From Enterobacter soli ATCC BAA-2102 (GTDB lineage: Bacteria > Pseudomonadota > Gammaproteobacteria > Enterobacterales > Enterobacteriaceae), in NCBI RefSeq assembly GCF_001654845.1, contig NZ_LXES01000038.1, forward strand, positions 1 to 64,000: a DNA stretch of 64,000 bases. The letters are read 5' to 3'. Shown piece by piece: positions 37,861-46,708 of this stretch. Numbering within the stretch: the first letter of the stretch is position 1; each line of letters starts with the position of its first letter. A model generated the notes under the pieces. That model was not told the DNA's origin. It saw only the letters and a program-made list of their open reading frames with translations, and searched no databases. Made by a program: the position numbers and the translations under genes.

Positions 37861-39316
37861 CCTGGGCCAGCGCCTGACGCTGCTGTTTATTTTGCTCTTG
37901 CTGCTTTGTGCGGCGGTGGCCTGTCTGGTGCAAATGTACAGTAGCCAGCAATATGGCAACTCCATGGTTCAGCGTCTTTCCAGCGGCCTGGCACAACAGA
38001 TTGTGCAGCGTGAACCGATTCTGGATGCGCAGGGCAGGGTTGACCGCCGGGCGCTGAAACCCCTGTTTGACCGGCTAATGACCTTTAACCCAAGCGTTGA
38101 GCTGTATGTGGTTTCACCTGAGGGCGAACTACTGGCAGACGCCGCACCTGCGGGGCATATTCAGCGGCAAAAAATCGACATCGCCCCTGTGCAAACCTTC
38201 CTTAGCGGGGCCGTGATGCCGGTGTATGGCGATGATCCGCGCAGTACCGATAAACAGAAAGTCTTCAGTGCGGTGCCGCTACGTCAGGATGGGGAGTTAC
38301 GCGGGTATCTGTACATTATCTTGCAGGGCGAAGAGTCAAACATTCTGGCGGATATCGCCTGGCATAAGGCGTTGTGGAGCACAGCGCTGTGGTCGTTGCT
38401 GCTGGTGGCGCTGTTTGGCCTGCTGGCGGGGTTACTGGTCTGGTTTTGGGTCACGCGCCCGGTGAAGCGCCTGACGGCGGAAGTGACCGGGCTTGAGCAA
38501 GACAGTATCAGCGCGATTAAACAGCTTGCTGCACAGCCGCTGGCGTCCGCCACGGGGGATGAAGTGGCGACACTGCGCAATACCTTTATCGAGCTGGCAC
38601 GCAAAATCACTTCCCAGTGGGATCAACTGGCCGACAGCGACCGCCAGCGTCGGGAATTTATCGCCAATATTTCCCATGATTTACGCACGCCGCTGACCTC
38701 ACTCCTGGGCTACCTGGAAACGTTGTCGCTGAAATCCGCCACCCTGACTCCGCAGGAGCATCAGCAGTATCTGACGACCGCGTTGCGCCAGGGACAAAAG
38801 GTGCGCCATCTCTCTCAGCAGCTGTTTGAACTGGCGCGTCTGGAACATGGCGGCATCAAACCGCAGCGCGAGCGTTTTGCCATGGGAGAGCTGATTTCCG
38901 ATGTCGCGCAAAAGTTTGAGCTGACAGCGCGTACCCGGGCGCTTCAGCTGCATATTGATGTGCCTGGTCCCTTGCCACTGGTGAATGCCGACGTGTCGAT
39001 GATTGAGCGGGTGGTGACCAATCTGCTGGATAACGCTATCCGCCATACGCCAACGGGCGGGGAAATTCGTCTGGCGGTATGGCAAGAAGATGAGCAGTTG
39101 CAGGTTGAAGTGGCGGATAGCGGCATGGGTGTGGATGCAGCGTTGCGTGACGATCTGTTTGTGCGGCCTTCGGCGTTAAACACGCAGGCGTCGCGGGATA
39201 ACCGTGGCGGTCTGGGGTTGTTGATTGTGAAGCGGATGCTGGAGCTGCACGGCGGTGGGATCCGGCTGATGGATTCGGTGAGTGGGGCGCGTTTTCGTTT
39301 CTTTGTGCCCTTATAG
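37841..39316 (+). CDS. Sensor histidine kinase, partner of the adjacent regulator
   Basis: A 491-residue membrane kinase. Order: membrane span 1 (about 10-32), a periplasmic sensor of about 140 residues with no recognised fold, span 2 (about 177-204), HAMP linker starting TRPVKRLTAEV, dimerisation domain with phospho-acceptor His279 in ISHDLRTPLTSLLGY, and ATPase domain with N box NLLDNAIRHTP, G1 DSGMGV and G2 GGLGLLIVKRM. All catalytic boxes look intact. Three in-frame ATGs open the gene (37841, 37844, 37847). A paired REP element follows. The stimulus is unknown. Confidence 0.87.
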   Translation: MMMRRFSLGQRLTLLFILLLLLCAAVACLVQMYSSQQYGNSMVQRLSSGLAQQIVQREPILDAQGRVDRRALKPLFDRLMTFNPSVELYVVSPEGELLADAAPAGHIQRQKIDIAPVQTFLSGAVMPVYGDDPRSTDKQKVFSAVPLRQDGELRGYLYIILQGEESNILADIAWHKALWSTALWSLLLVALFGLLAGLLVWFWVTRPVKRLTAEVTGLEQDSISAIKQLAAQPLASATGDEVATLRNTFIELARKITSQWDQLADSDRQRREFIANISHDLRTPLTSLLGYLETLSLKSATLTPQEHQQYLTTALRQGQKVRHLSQQLFELARLEHGGIKPQRERFAMGELISDVAQKFELTARTRALQLHIDVPGPLPLVNADVSMIERVVTNLLDNAIRHTPTGGEIRLAVWQEDEQLQVEVADSGMGVDAALRDDLFVRPSALNTQASRDNRGGLGLLIVKRMLELHGGGIRLMDSVSGARFRFFVPL

Positions 39317-39319
39317 AGT

Positions 39320-39393
39320 TGCCGGATGGCGCTGCGCTTATCCGGCCTGGAATTCCCCCCACAGGCCGGGTAAGGCGAAGCCGTCACCCGGCA
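39320..39393. repeat. BIME: two inverted REP elements
   Basis: TGCCGGATGGCGC...TATCCGGCCT (39320-39348) and AGGCCGGGTAAGGC...ACCCGGCAA (39363-39393) are classical enterobacterial REP units in opposite orientation. They fill the gap between the kinase and convergent artJ. Confidence 0.85.
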
Positions 39394-39400
39394 AAAACGA

Positions 39401-40132
39401 TTACTGCGGGAACCACTGATCGCTGATTTTCTGGTAGGTGCCGTCAGCTTTAATCGCTTTCAGGGCGCCGTTCAGTTTTTCCAGCAACGCTTTGTTATCC
39501 GGGCGAACCGCGATACCCAGACCGGTGCCGAAGTACTGTGGATCGGTCACTTTCTCGGTTGCTGTACCCAGCTGCGGGTTGGTTTTCAGCCACTCGTTCA
39601 CCACGGCGGTGTCACCGAACACGCCATCAATACGGCCATTTTTCAGGTCGATAATCGCATTCTGGTAACTGTCATAGGCCACGGTTTTCACTTCCGGATG
39701 TTTGTCCTGAAGGTATTTCTGGTGCGTGGTGCCGTTTTCCATACCAATGCGTTTGCCTTTCAGCTCGTCAAAGGATTTATAAGCGCCTTTCTTCGCAATC
39801 ACCACAGCGGAGTTCGCGTAGTACGGGTCGGTGAAGGAAACCTGCTTGCTACGCTCTGGCGTGATATCCATACCGGAGATCACCGCGTCGTATTTTTTGA
39901 ATTTCAGAGACGGGATCAGGCTGTCAAATGCGTGGTTGGTAAAAGTGCAGTCGGCCTGCATCTGTTTGCACAGCGCTTTTGCCAGGTCGATATCAAAACC
40001 GACGATCTGGTTGCTGGCATCCAGAGATTCAAAAGGTGGATAAGTGGCAGATACGCCGAAATTGATTTTATCTGCGGCTGCTGCGCCAGCGGCGAAAGTT
40101 GCCAGTAATGCGGCCAGAACTATCTTTTTCAT
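39401..40132 (-). CDS. artJ: Arginine-binding periplasmic protein ArtJ
   Basis: A 243-residue class-F solute-binding protein specific for L-arginine. The signal peptide (about 20 residues) ends GAAAA; the mature protein begins DKINFGVSATYPPFESLD. The ligand-binding segments SGMDITPERSKQV and MENGTTHQKYL are conserved. It is transcribed alone, separated from artPIQM by a terminator, and has a double ARG box in its promoter, matching strong ArgR repression of artJ in E. coli. It is 67 percent-or-so similar by eye to ArtI nearby, a paralogue. Confidence 0.95.
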   Translation of the reverse strand: MKKIVLAALLATFAAGAAAADKINFGVSATYPPFESLDASNQIVGFDIDLAKALCKQMQADCTFTNHAFDSLIPSLKFKKYDAVISGMDITPERSKQVSFTDPYYANSAVVIAKKGAYKSFDELKGKRIGMENGTTHQKYLQDKHPEVKTVAYDSYQNAIIDLKNGRIDGVFGDTAVVNEWLKTNPQLGTATEKVTDPQYFGTGLGIAVRPDNKALLEKLNGALKAIKADGTYQKISDQWFPQ

Positions 40133-40199
40133 TTTAATGCTCCCGTCTGTCAATCTGTCTTATGCGCCGTGTCTGCGGCATGGACGTACAATGCCAGTG

Positions 40200-40238
40200 A
40201 TTGAATTTATATGCAATAAAAATGATTAAATATTATTT
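40200..40238 (-). promoter_or_regulatory. Double ARG box (ArgR operator) of artJ
   Basis: Two 18-base boxes, 40200-40217 (one mismatch to wnTGAATwwwwATTCAnw) and 40221-40238 (two mismatches), are separated by 3 bases, the classical ArgR operator geometry. They lie 68 bases upstream of the artJ start. Confidence 0.8.
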
Positions 40239-40244
40239 TATAAA

Positions 40245-40281
40245 TAAAAAAAGACGGGCAGTGTTTAGACTTGCCCGTCTT
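40245..40281 (-). terminator. Terminator of artPIQM
   Basis: Stem AAGACGGGCA (40251-40260) and TGCCCGTCTT (40272-40281) followed on the minus strand by a T tract. It lies 28 bases past the artM stop and just upstream of the artJ promoter. Confidence 0.88.
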
Positions 40282-40309
40282 CTTAATATGTGATTATGCA
40301 AAAACTGAT

Positions 40310-40978
40310 TTAACTGCGACGTTCAAACGCCAGCGCTTTACGCTCGATTAAACGCATCATCAGCGTCAGCAGACCATTCACCACCAGATACACCAGACCC
40401 GCGGCGCCGAACACCATCACATCGTAGGTGCGTCCATACAGAAGCTGCCCGTGGCCCATCACTTCCATCAGCGTAATGGTGTAGGCCAGAGAAGTACTCT
40501 TGAACACCAGCACCACTTCGTTGGAATACGATGAGAGAGCACGTTTAAACGCATACGGCAGCAGGATTGCCAGCGTGTCTTTCTTGCTCATCCCCAGCGC
40601 GCCGCAGGACTGCCATTGTCCTTCCGGGATCGCGCGGATCGCACCGTAAAACAGCTGCGTAGTATAGGCCGCACTGTTCAGCGAGAGGGCAATCAGGGCG
40701 CACAGCCACGGCTCGGAGAGCAGATGCCAGATAACCGGGTAGTTCTGCAATGACGGGAACTGCCCTGGCCCGTAGTAAATCAGGAAGATCTGCACCAGCA
40801 GCGGCGTACCGGTAAACAGGGTGATATAGCCGCGCACAATCCACACCAGCACAGGCGTTTTCAGCGTCAGGATGATGGTAAAAACAAGTGCCAGGATCAG
40901 CGCCACGATGATGGACGCCACGGTCAGCGTCAGGCTGGTGTGCAGCCCTTTCATCAGCTCGGGTAAATACTCAAGCAT
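40310..40978 (-). CDS. artM: Arginine ABC transporter permease ArtM
   Basis: A 222-residue HisM-type inner-membrane permease with about five spans. The EAA loop is IPEGQWQSCGALGMSKKDTL. It pairs with ArtQ to form the arginine channel. Its start codon overlaps the artQ stop. Last gene of artPIQM. Confidence 0.94.
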   Translation of the reverse strand: MLEYLPELMKGLHTSLTLTVASIIVALILALVFTIILTLKTPVLVWIVRGYITLFTGTPLLVQIFLIYYGPGQFPSLQNYPVIWHLLSEPWLCALIALSLNSAAYTTQLFYGAIRAIPEGQWQSCGALGMSKKDTLAILLPYAFKRALSSYSNEVVLVFKSTSLAYTITLMEVMGHGQLLYGRTYDVMVFGAAGLVYLVVNGLLTLMMRLIERKALAFERRS

Positions 40979-41694
40979 CAGCCTGGTCTCCGTTCAAAAC
41001 GCGTTGCACGCAGGTCAATACGCTTAAGGATGTACTGACTCAGCAACGTGATCACCAGGTAGATAGCCGCGGCCACAATGTACCAGGTAAATGGCTCCTG
41101 GGTGCGGGTCGCGATACTTTTGGTTTGCAGCATCAGGTCGTTCACGCTGATAAGGCTTACCAGCGCCGTATCTTTCAGCAGAACCAGCCACTGATTGCCC
41201 AGCCCCGGCAGGGCATGGCGCCACATCTGCGGCATGACCAGACGGAAGAAGATGGCGGCTTTCGACAACCCCAGCGCCTGGCCGGATTCCCACTGCCCCT
41301 GAGGCACCGCTTTCAGCGCGCCGCGCAGGGTCTGCGAAGCATAGGCTGAGTAGAGCAGGGAAAGCGCGATCACGCCGCACAGGAACGGGCTGACGTCAAA
41401 ATTCTCAATCTGCATCTGAATCGGGATCTGTACCACACCAAGATTGATGGTGAAGCCGTCAGACAGCATCAGCAGCAGCTGCGAGGAGCCGAAATAGATG
41501 AACAGGACCACCAGAATCTCGGGTAGCCCACGCAGCACGGTTACCAGCGCTGAGCCCGTCCAGGCGACAGGGAGCCATTTAGCTGATTCCCACACCGCGA
41601 AGAACATCGCCAGCACCAGGCCGATAATGAGTGCACAAACGGCAAGGCCGACGGTCATCCCGGCGGCGCTTGCTAAAGGAAAAATTTCATTCAT
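40978..41694 (-). CDS. artQ: Arginine ABC transporter permease ArtQ
   Basis: A 238-residue HisQ-type permease with about five spans. The EAA loop is [20 protein letters not shown]. It follows artI by 6 bases and overlaps the artM start by one base, so the permeases are translated together. Confidence 0.94.
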   Translation of the reverse strand: MNEIFPLASAAGMTVGLAVCALIIGLVLAMFFAVWESAKWLPVAWTGSALVTVLRGLPEILVVLFIYFGSSQLLLMLSDGFTINLGVVQIPIQMQIENFDVSPFLCGVIALSLLYSAYASQTLRGALKAVPQGQWESGQALGLSKAAIFFRLVMPQMWRHALPGLGNQWLVLLKDTALVSLISVNDLMLQTKSIATRTQEPFTWYIVAAAIYLVITLLSQYILKRIDLRATRFERRPG

Positions 41695-41700
41695 CAGGAA

Positions 41701-42432
41701 TTACTTCTGGAACCATTTTTTGTAGATGGTTTCGTAAGTGCCGTCTTTTTTCACTTTCTCCAGAGCGGCGTTGAATTTCTGCTGCAATTCGGTGTTGCCC
41801 TGACGAACCGCGATACCCAGGCCGGTGCCGAAGTAATCTTTATCCGTCACTTTGTCGCCCACAGCGGCCAGCTTGTCGTTCGCCTTCAGCCACTCGGTCA
41901 CCACTGCGGTGTCACCAAATACGCCATCGATACGACCGTTTTGCAGATCCAGCTTCGCATTCTGATAGCTGTCGTAAGGAACGGTGGTGATTTCCGGATG
42001 TTTATCCATGATGAATTTCTGGTGAGTTGTGCCGTTCTGCACGCCCACTTTCTTGCCTTTCAGCTGATCAACAGAGGTGTACTTCCCTTTCTGACCAATA
42101 AACAGGGCAGAGTTGTCATAGTAAGGGGTTGAGAACAGAACCTGTTTTTCACGCTCCGGGGTGATGTCCATACCTGCCATTACGGCATCAATACGGCGGA
42201 ACTTCAGGCTTGGGATCAGGCTGTCGAACGCCTGGTTGCTGAAGGTACAGGTTGCATCGATCTCTTTACACAGGGCGTTAGCCAGATCGACATCAAAGCC
42301 AACAATTTTGTTGTTCGCATCGATGGATTCAAACGGAGGATAAGACGCTTCGGTAGCGAAACGGATAGTCTGGGCTGCGGTAGCGGAAAGGCTGACGCTC
42401 GCAAGCAGTGCTGCAATCAATACTTTTTTCAT
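41701..42432 (-). CDS. artI: Arginine ABC transporter binding protein ArtI
   Basis: A 243-residue periplasmic binding protein, paralogue of ArtJ. The signal peptide ends LSATAA before QTIRFATEASYPPF. VQNGTTHQKFIMDKHPEITT and GMDITPEREKQVLF are conserved with E. coli ArtI. In E. coli its ligand is less certain than that of ArtJ. The start at 42432 is chosen for the signal peptide; the long upstream extension overlaps artP. Confidence 0.94.
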   Translation of the reverse strand: MKKVLIAALLASVSLSATAAQTIRFATEASYPPFESIDANNKIVGFDVDLANALCKEIDATCTFSNQAFDSLIPSLKFRRIDAVMAGMDITPEREKQVLFSTPYYDNSALFIGQKGKYTSVDQLKGKKVGVQNGTTHQKFIMDKHPEITTVPYDSYQNAKLDLQNGRIDGVFGDTAVVTEWLKANDKLAAVGDKVTDKDYFGTGLGIAVRQGNTELQQKFNAALEKVKKDGTYETIYKKWFQK

Positions 42433-42451
42433 TATCATTTTCCCTAACACA

Positions 42452-43180
42452 TCAGTGAGATAAGTAATTTTTAAAGGCATCGGTTTGCGGATTTGTGAAG
42501 CAGCTTGCATCGCCTTGTTCGACGATAAATCCGTTTTCCATGTAGACCACGCGGCTGGCGGTTTTACGCGCCACTTCCACTTCATGGGTTACGATAACCT
42601 GCGTAATGTTGGTTTCCGCCAGCTCACGAATAATGCTCACGATCTGGGCTGTGATTTCCGGGTCGAGTGCCGCCGTCGGCTCATCAAACAGCAGCACGGC
42701 CGGCTCCATCATCAGGGCGCGGGCAATGGCCACACGCTGCTGCTGACCGCCGGAAAGGTGCAGCGGATAACGATCGCTGTAAGGCTTAAGACGCAGACGT
42801 TCCAGCAATTTTTCGGCACGAGCCATCGCCTGATCTTTGCTTAAACCGAGCACGCGACAAGGCGCTTCAATCAGGTTTTGCAGTACGGTCAGGTGCGGCC
42901 AAAGATTATATTGCTGAAATACCATACCCACGTTCTGACGCAGTTCACGAATGGCTTTATCAGACGGCGTTTTCGCGAAATCAAAGTGGTTACCGGCAAT
43001 TGCCAGCGTACCTGAACGAGGCATTTCAAGCAGATTGAGGACACGCAGAAGGGAGCTTTTGCCTGCGCCGCTTGGGCCGAGCAAAACCAGCGTTTCGCCC
43101 TCGGGGCAGTTCAGCGTGATGTCGAACAGCGCCTGGTGTGCGCCGTAGAAGCAGTTAATGCCGTTTAGTTTAATACTCAT
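42452..43180 (-). CDS. artP: Arginine transport ATP-binding protein ArtP
   Basis: A 242-residue ABC ATPase: Walker [10 protein letters not shown], signature [10 protein letters not shown], Walker [13 protein letters not shown], switch histidine VIVTHEVE. It energises ArtQM. First gene of artPIQM. The 226 bases upstream are AT-rich; I looked for ARG boxes there and found only weak, unconvincing matches. Confidence 0.95.
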   Translation of the reverse strand: MSIKLNGINCFYGAHQALFDITLNCPEGETLVLLGPSGAGKSSLLRVLNLLEMPRSGTLAIAGNHFDFAKTPSDKAIRELRQNVGMVFQQYNLWPHLTVLQNLIEAPCRVLGLSKDQAMARAEKLLERLRLKPYSDRYPLHLSGGQQQRVAIARALMMEPAVLLFDEPTAALDPEITAQIVSIIRELAETNITQVIVTHEVEVARKTASRVVYMENGFIVEQGDASCFTNPQTDAFKNYLSH

Positions 43181-43406
43181 CGGGGCAGTCTTTACTCATC
43201 CAGGCAATCTATAGCAATTGAGGCCGCAGATAGTACCGTTGACAGAATAGTTATGCAATATTTATGCGTTAAAAGTTAAATATAACCCGTAATACCTTCT
43301 AAACATAGCACAAAATAGCGAAGGGCAATGGCGGCGAGTATAAATGTCGGCATTCCGCATGAAATGCCGCACATTTTACGGGGTTAACAATTTTGTAACG
43401 GATGGT

Positions 43407-43925
43407 TTAGCGGTTCTCAATCGACTGGCGCAGCGTGCCTGCCGGGGCATGAACACTGCCTCCCACGTAGCGTACGTCGTCGATAGCCCAGCACTGTCCT
43501 TCGCGGATCATCAGCACTTCATCCTGCCAGGATTGGGTTCCCTGGGTCAGTTTCACGCGCAGAGGAATGTTTCGCGCATCGGTATTAGGAATGGTGGATG
43601 CGCTGGCAACTTCGGCGCTGTCAGGGAGCGTTGCGCGGCTGGAGAACGGATCGTCTTTCAGCAACGTATTATGCTGTGGATCGCGACTTGCATCATTCAG
43701 CAGTTTCGCCAGACCATCGCTCAGATACGGGCGCAGTGCGGTAATGTCGTTACTGCGGTGCTGAATACGATAATCATAGAACTGCTGCGCCACGGCATCC
43801 GGACCACCGTCTATGCAGGGGCCGCTGCGTGTTCCGATATCCTTAAAAGCCGGTGTAACCGTCGTGGTGCAGGCGCTGAGCACCAGCGCGCATGGCACTA
43901 AAAGCGTTAAAGCAGAGTAGCGCAT
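43407..43925 (-). CDS. ybjP: Lipoprotein YbjP
   Basis: A 172-residue predicted lipoprotein. The lipobox is LSAC with Cys19, after a short signal peptide. The mature part is a small alpha/beta domain (QFYDYRIQHRSNDITALRPYL, GQCWAIDDVRYVGGSVHAPAG) like E. coli YbjP; function unknown. Monocistronic, divergent from ybjQ. Confidence 0.9.
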   Translation of the reverse strand: MRYSALTLLVPCALVLSACTTTVTPAFKDIGTRSGPCIDGGPDAVAQQFYDYRIQHRSNDITALRPYLSDGLAKLLNDASRDPQHNTLLKDDPFSSRATLPDSAEVASASTIPNTDARNIPLRVKLTQGTQSWQDEVLMIREGQCWAIDDVRYVGGSVHAPAGTLRQSIENR

Positions 43926-44032
43926 GTTGATTTCCTTATTTATTAACTATCCTTTCAATCATAGCGTAACGAACCGATAATGCTGGCTGAGTAGCACGCT
44001 AAGGCATTGAACGCTAAAGAAGGAGAGAAACG

Positions 44033-44356
44033 ATGCTGTTTTCAACAACGCCAACCCTGGAAGGGCAGCCGATTATCGAGTATTGCGGCGTGGTAACGGG
44101 CGAAGCCATCCTGGGCGCGAATATCTTCCGCGACTTTTTTGCCGGTATCCGCGACATCGTCGGCGGGCGCTCTGGCGCGTATGAAAAAGAGCTGCGTAAA
44201 GCGCGCGAAATCGCGTTCAAAGAGCTGGGCGAGCAGGCCAAAGCGTTGGGCGCTGATGCGGTTGTCGGGATTGATATCGACTACGAAACGGTGGGCAAAG
44301 ATGCCAGTATGCTGATGGTGAGCGTCAGCGGCACGGCGGTGAAAACCCGTCGATGA
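44033..44356 (+). CDS. ybjQ: YbjQ, UPF0145 family protein
   Basis: A 107-residue small protein of the UPF0145/YbjQ family, putative heavy-metal-binding fold, function unproven. [20 protein letters not shown] and [16 protein letters not shown] are hallmark segments. It overlaps amiD by 4 bases (ATGA), so the two are translationally coupled. Confidence 0.92.
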   Translation: MLFSTTPTLEGQPIIEYCGVVTGEAILGANIFRDFFAGIRDIVGGRSGAYEKELRKAREIAFKELGEQAKALGADAVVGIDIDYETVGKDASMLMVSVSGTAVKTRR

Positions 44357-45183
44357 AGCGTTTGCTCTTCACGCTCCTGCTGGCGCTGTTGCTGGCAGGG
44401 TGTGCCACTGAAAAAGGGATAGTCGATAAAGGCGCATACGAGCTGGATACCCGTCATCAGGCACAGGCGGCGTATCCGCGTATTAAGGTGCTGGTTATTC
44501 ACTACACCGCCGATGATTTTGACAGCTCGCTGGCAACACTGACGGATAAAAACGTCAGCTCACATTATTTAATCCCCGCACGACCCCCCGCACCTGACGG
44601 TAAACCGCGTATCTGGCAACTAGTGCCGGAGAGTGAGCTTGCCTGGCACGCGGGTATCAGTTTCTGGCGCGGCACAAACCGTATAAATGATACCTCTGTG
44701 GGGATTGAGCTGGAAAACCGCGGCTGGAAAAAAACGGGCGGAGATAAAACGTTCACCCCGTTTGAACCGGCACAAATTGCCGCGCTTATCCCGCTTGCCA
44801 AAGACATTATTGCCCGTTACCACATCAAACCGGAAAACGTGGTCGCGCACTCCGATATCGCCCCACAGCGAAAAGACGACCCAGGCCCGCTGTTCCCGTG
44901 GCGTGAACTTGCGCAGCAGGGAATTGGCGCATGGCCCGATCCGGCGCGCGTGGCGTTCTATATCAATGGGCGGCCACCTTCTCAGCCAGTGGAAACTGCC
45001 GTGTTGCTGGATTTACTCGCGCGTTATGGTTATGACGTCCCGGAAAATATTACCCAGGCACAACAAAAGCGAGTGATTACCGTATTTCAGATGCATTTCC
45101 GCCCGCAACGGTGGGATGGTGTTGCTGATATAGAAACAATGGCCATTGCCGAAGCACTTTTAGAGAAATACGGGCAGGGGTGA
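44353..45183 (+). CDS. amiD: N-acetylmuramoyl-L-alanine amidase AmiD (YbjR)
   Basis: A 276-residue outer-membrane lipoprotein, zinc amidase of the Amidase_2 type. The lipobox LLAGC places the lipid on Cys17. Zinc ligands fit HYTADD (His), WHAG and the [13 protein letters not shown] segment. A C-terminal peptidoglycan-binding three-helix domain follows (about 200-276). It cleaves muropeptides including anhydro forms. Last gene with E. coli-like order; in E. coli ybjS follows. Confidence 0.94.
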   Translation: MKRLLFTLLLALLLAGCATEKGIVDKGAYELDTRHQAQAAYPRIKVLVIHYTADDFDSSLATLTDKNVSSHYLIPARPPAPDGKPRIWQLVPESELAWHAGISFWRGTNRINDTSVGIELENRGWKKTGGDKTFTPFEPAQIAALIPLAKDIIARYHIKPENVVAHSDIAPQRKDDPGPLFPWRELAQQGIGAWPDPARVAFYINGRPPSQPVETAVLLDLLARYGYDVPENITQAQQKRVITVFQMHFRPQRWDGVADIETMAIAEALLEKYGQG

Positions 45184-45199
45184 TCCTTCGGTATCACCC
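45178..45199 (+). terminator. Hairpin overlapping the amiD stop codon
   Basis: GGGTGAT (45178-45184) pairs with ATCACCC (45193-45199) around a cTTCGg tetraloop-like centre. No strong T tract follows immediately. It marks the border between the backbone and the secretion island. Confidence 0.5.
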
Positions 45200-45226
45200 G
45201 AATACTTAGGCTTTTCCATGTTTTGC

Positions 45227-45272
45227 TTGAGATTAATCTTAAGTTCAATCTCAATTAATTTATAGTTAATTG
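45227..45272. promoter_or_regulatory. Stacked dyads upstream of the IprA-like regulator
   Basis: TTGAGATT (45227-45234) and AATCTCAA (45247-45254) form an 8-bp perfect inverted repeat. It overlaps by three bases a second perfect one, CAATTAA (45252-45258) and TTAATTG (45266-45272). They lie about 190-230 bases before the regulator start in an AT-rich stretch. They may be operator sites for the regulator itself or a silencer target. Confidence 0.4.
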
Positions 45273-45457
45273 ACTTAAAAGTACCCGCGTTTAATATAGA
45301 CACATAGCTTGCTAAGCATCTTCAGGGATTACGTTAATACTGATTATCTATATTCAGAAACTGATCCTGGTTTTGATTCAATAATGCGCCGGGTAATTTA
45401 ATTCACGGGCGTGCGTTCTCTATATTATTAATTTAATCATCTTAAACGGGTATAACA

Positions 45458-46081
45458 ATGTTAAGCATTTACGGTAAAAAACTGCGTCCGCACGATGAAA
45501 TGGAAGCCATTATTTCTGCAACGTCTTGTTATAATGAAAAAACGTTAAAGAAATGGCAAAAAATATCAACGGCAGACTCTGAATATATACATGTTATTGT
45601 CAGCGGGGAAGTTGAGTTCCGCCGTGTATCTGACGAGTTGTGCGTGTTTACCTTACAAGGGCAGTGCATTTTTGGTCTGTCAGCTATTTTCTATAACTCT
45701 TCTCATATGTACGCTCTGGTGCGTGCAAATACAGTGGTTCGCTCTATCAAAAAGGACGATTTTGCACGTCTGATGACAGAGAAAAATCTATGGCCTGAAC
45801 TCACCAAGATCCTCTCCTGGTATATCTGTTTGTTGAGTAAGCGCGATGACGTGCTGGTTGCCCGCAGTGCTTATTCTGTTGTCCGCGAATTTTTACTTGA
45901 GATCAATGAGCTCATTGTTCACCATCAACGCGATATCAACGTTTACGATTACATTCAGGAATACACCAATCTGGCACGCAGTACCATTATTAAAATCCTT
46001 TCCGATCTGAAAAAAGGTCAATATATTGTTATTGATAAAGGTCGTCTTATTAACATGACGGCGCTGCCGGAAAAATATTGA
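45458..46081 (+). CDS. CRP-like winged-helix regulator, IprA (YaiV) family
   Basis: A 207-residue protein. Residues about 15-120 resemble a cyclic-nucleotide-binding-like beta barrel (EYIHVIVSGEVEFRRVSDEL), and the C-terminal part is a winged helix (YIQEYTNLARSTIIKILSDL then KKGQYIVIDKGRLINM). Length, layout and the ending LPEKY resemble E. coli IprA/YaiV, but identity is low, so it is a relative rather than the orthologue. The gene is AT-rich compared with its backbone neighbours. Its stop abuts convergent gspB. Position suggests control of the secretion genes, by inference. Confidence 0.72.
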   Translation: MLSIYGKKLRPHDEMEAIISATSCYNEKTLKKWQKISTADSEYIHVIVSGEVEFRRVSDELCVFTLQGQCIFGLSAIFYNSSHMYALVRANTVVRSIKKDDFARLMTEKNLWPELTKILSWYICLLSKRDDVLVARSAYSVVREFLLEINELIVHHQRDINVYDYIQEYTNLARSTIIKILSDLKKGQYIVIDKGRLINMTALPEKY

Positions 46082-46708
46082 TTACTCCAGCCGGTCTCCT
46101 TTTTCACTTACAGGAGATCGCGCATTATCTTTATGGATCAAACTACTTTGTGAATTATCCTGCGTTTCGTCTACCGGCGGCGCGGGAGTTTTGCCTTGAG
46201 CATAATCTTGTGCTTGTTCTTTTAATGCCTGCTTAAATAATTCTGTTAACGATGTATCATCCCCAACTGTATTTGCGGGCGCGTCGTCATGTGCTTCTGT
46301 GCCTGGTAGCGTATCTCGCGAGGTATCATGCGGCGGCTCGCTGTCTGGTGCCTGTTGCCAGTCAGCATCATCGCTGCTAATCGGAAGATCCTGCATGGCA
46401 GGGATATCGGCCTGCACGGATGCTGGTTTCGGGTGCGGATGCGGGAACGGTTTGCTCACGTAAACGTAGTGCATATCCGAAAGCTGCGTTTCTGGTTTAG
46501 CGACGCTCACTTTTACAGGTTCGGGGGCTGGGTGTCGCAAATTCCAGTAAATATGCGCGTACAGCCCCGCCATCAGCATGGCGCAGAGTCCCAGCATCCA
46601 CAACAAAGTGTTGTTAAACACTTTTTTCAGGCTGGGAATACGGTACGAAAACCAGACCGCCTCCCCGGAGGTGTAGCTGCGCTGGGCAGCAAGACAAATA
46701 GTAGACAT
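46082..46708 (-). CDS. gspB: Type II secretion assembly protein GspB-like
   Basis: A 208-residue bitopic inner-membrane protein: short cytosolic N-terminus, one span at about 32-54 (LLWMLGLCAMLMAGLYAHIY), then a Pro/Asp-rich periplasmic tail with no clear fold. In Aeromonas the GspA-GspB (ExeAB) complex helps the secretin assemble through the peptidoglycan. The call rests on its place directly after gspA (1-base overlap) and topology; sequence conservation in this family is poor. Confidence 0.7.
   Translation of the reverse strand: MSTICLAAQRSYTSGEAVWFSYRIPSLKKVFNNTLLWMLGLCAMLMAGLYAHIYWNLRHPAPEPVKVSVAKPETQLSDMHYVYVSKPFPHPHPKPASVQADIPAMQDLPISSDDADWQQAPDSEPPHDTSRDTLPGTEAHDDAPANTVGDDTSLTELFKQALKEQAQDYAQGKTPAPPVDETQDNSQSSLIHKDNARSPVSEKGDRLE

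Noticed and set aside
43240..43290. ARG box before artP
   Set aside because: AT-rich dyad-like sequence with about four mismatches to the consensus core.
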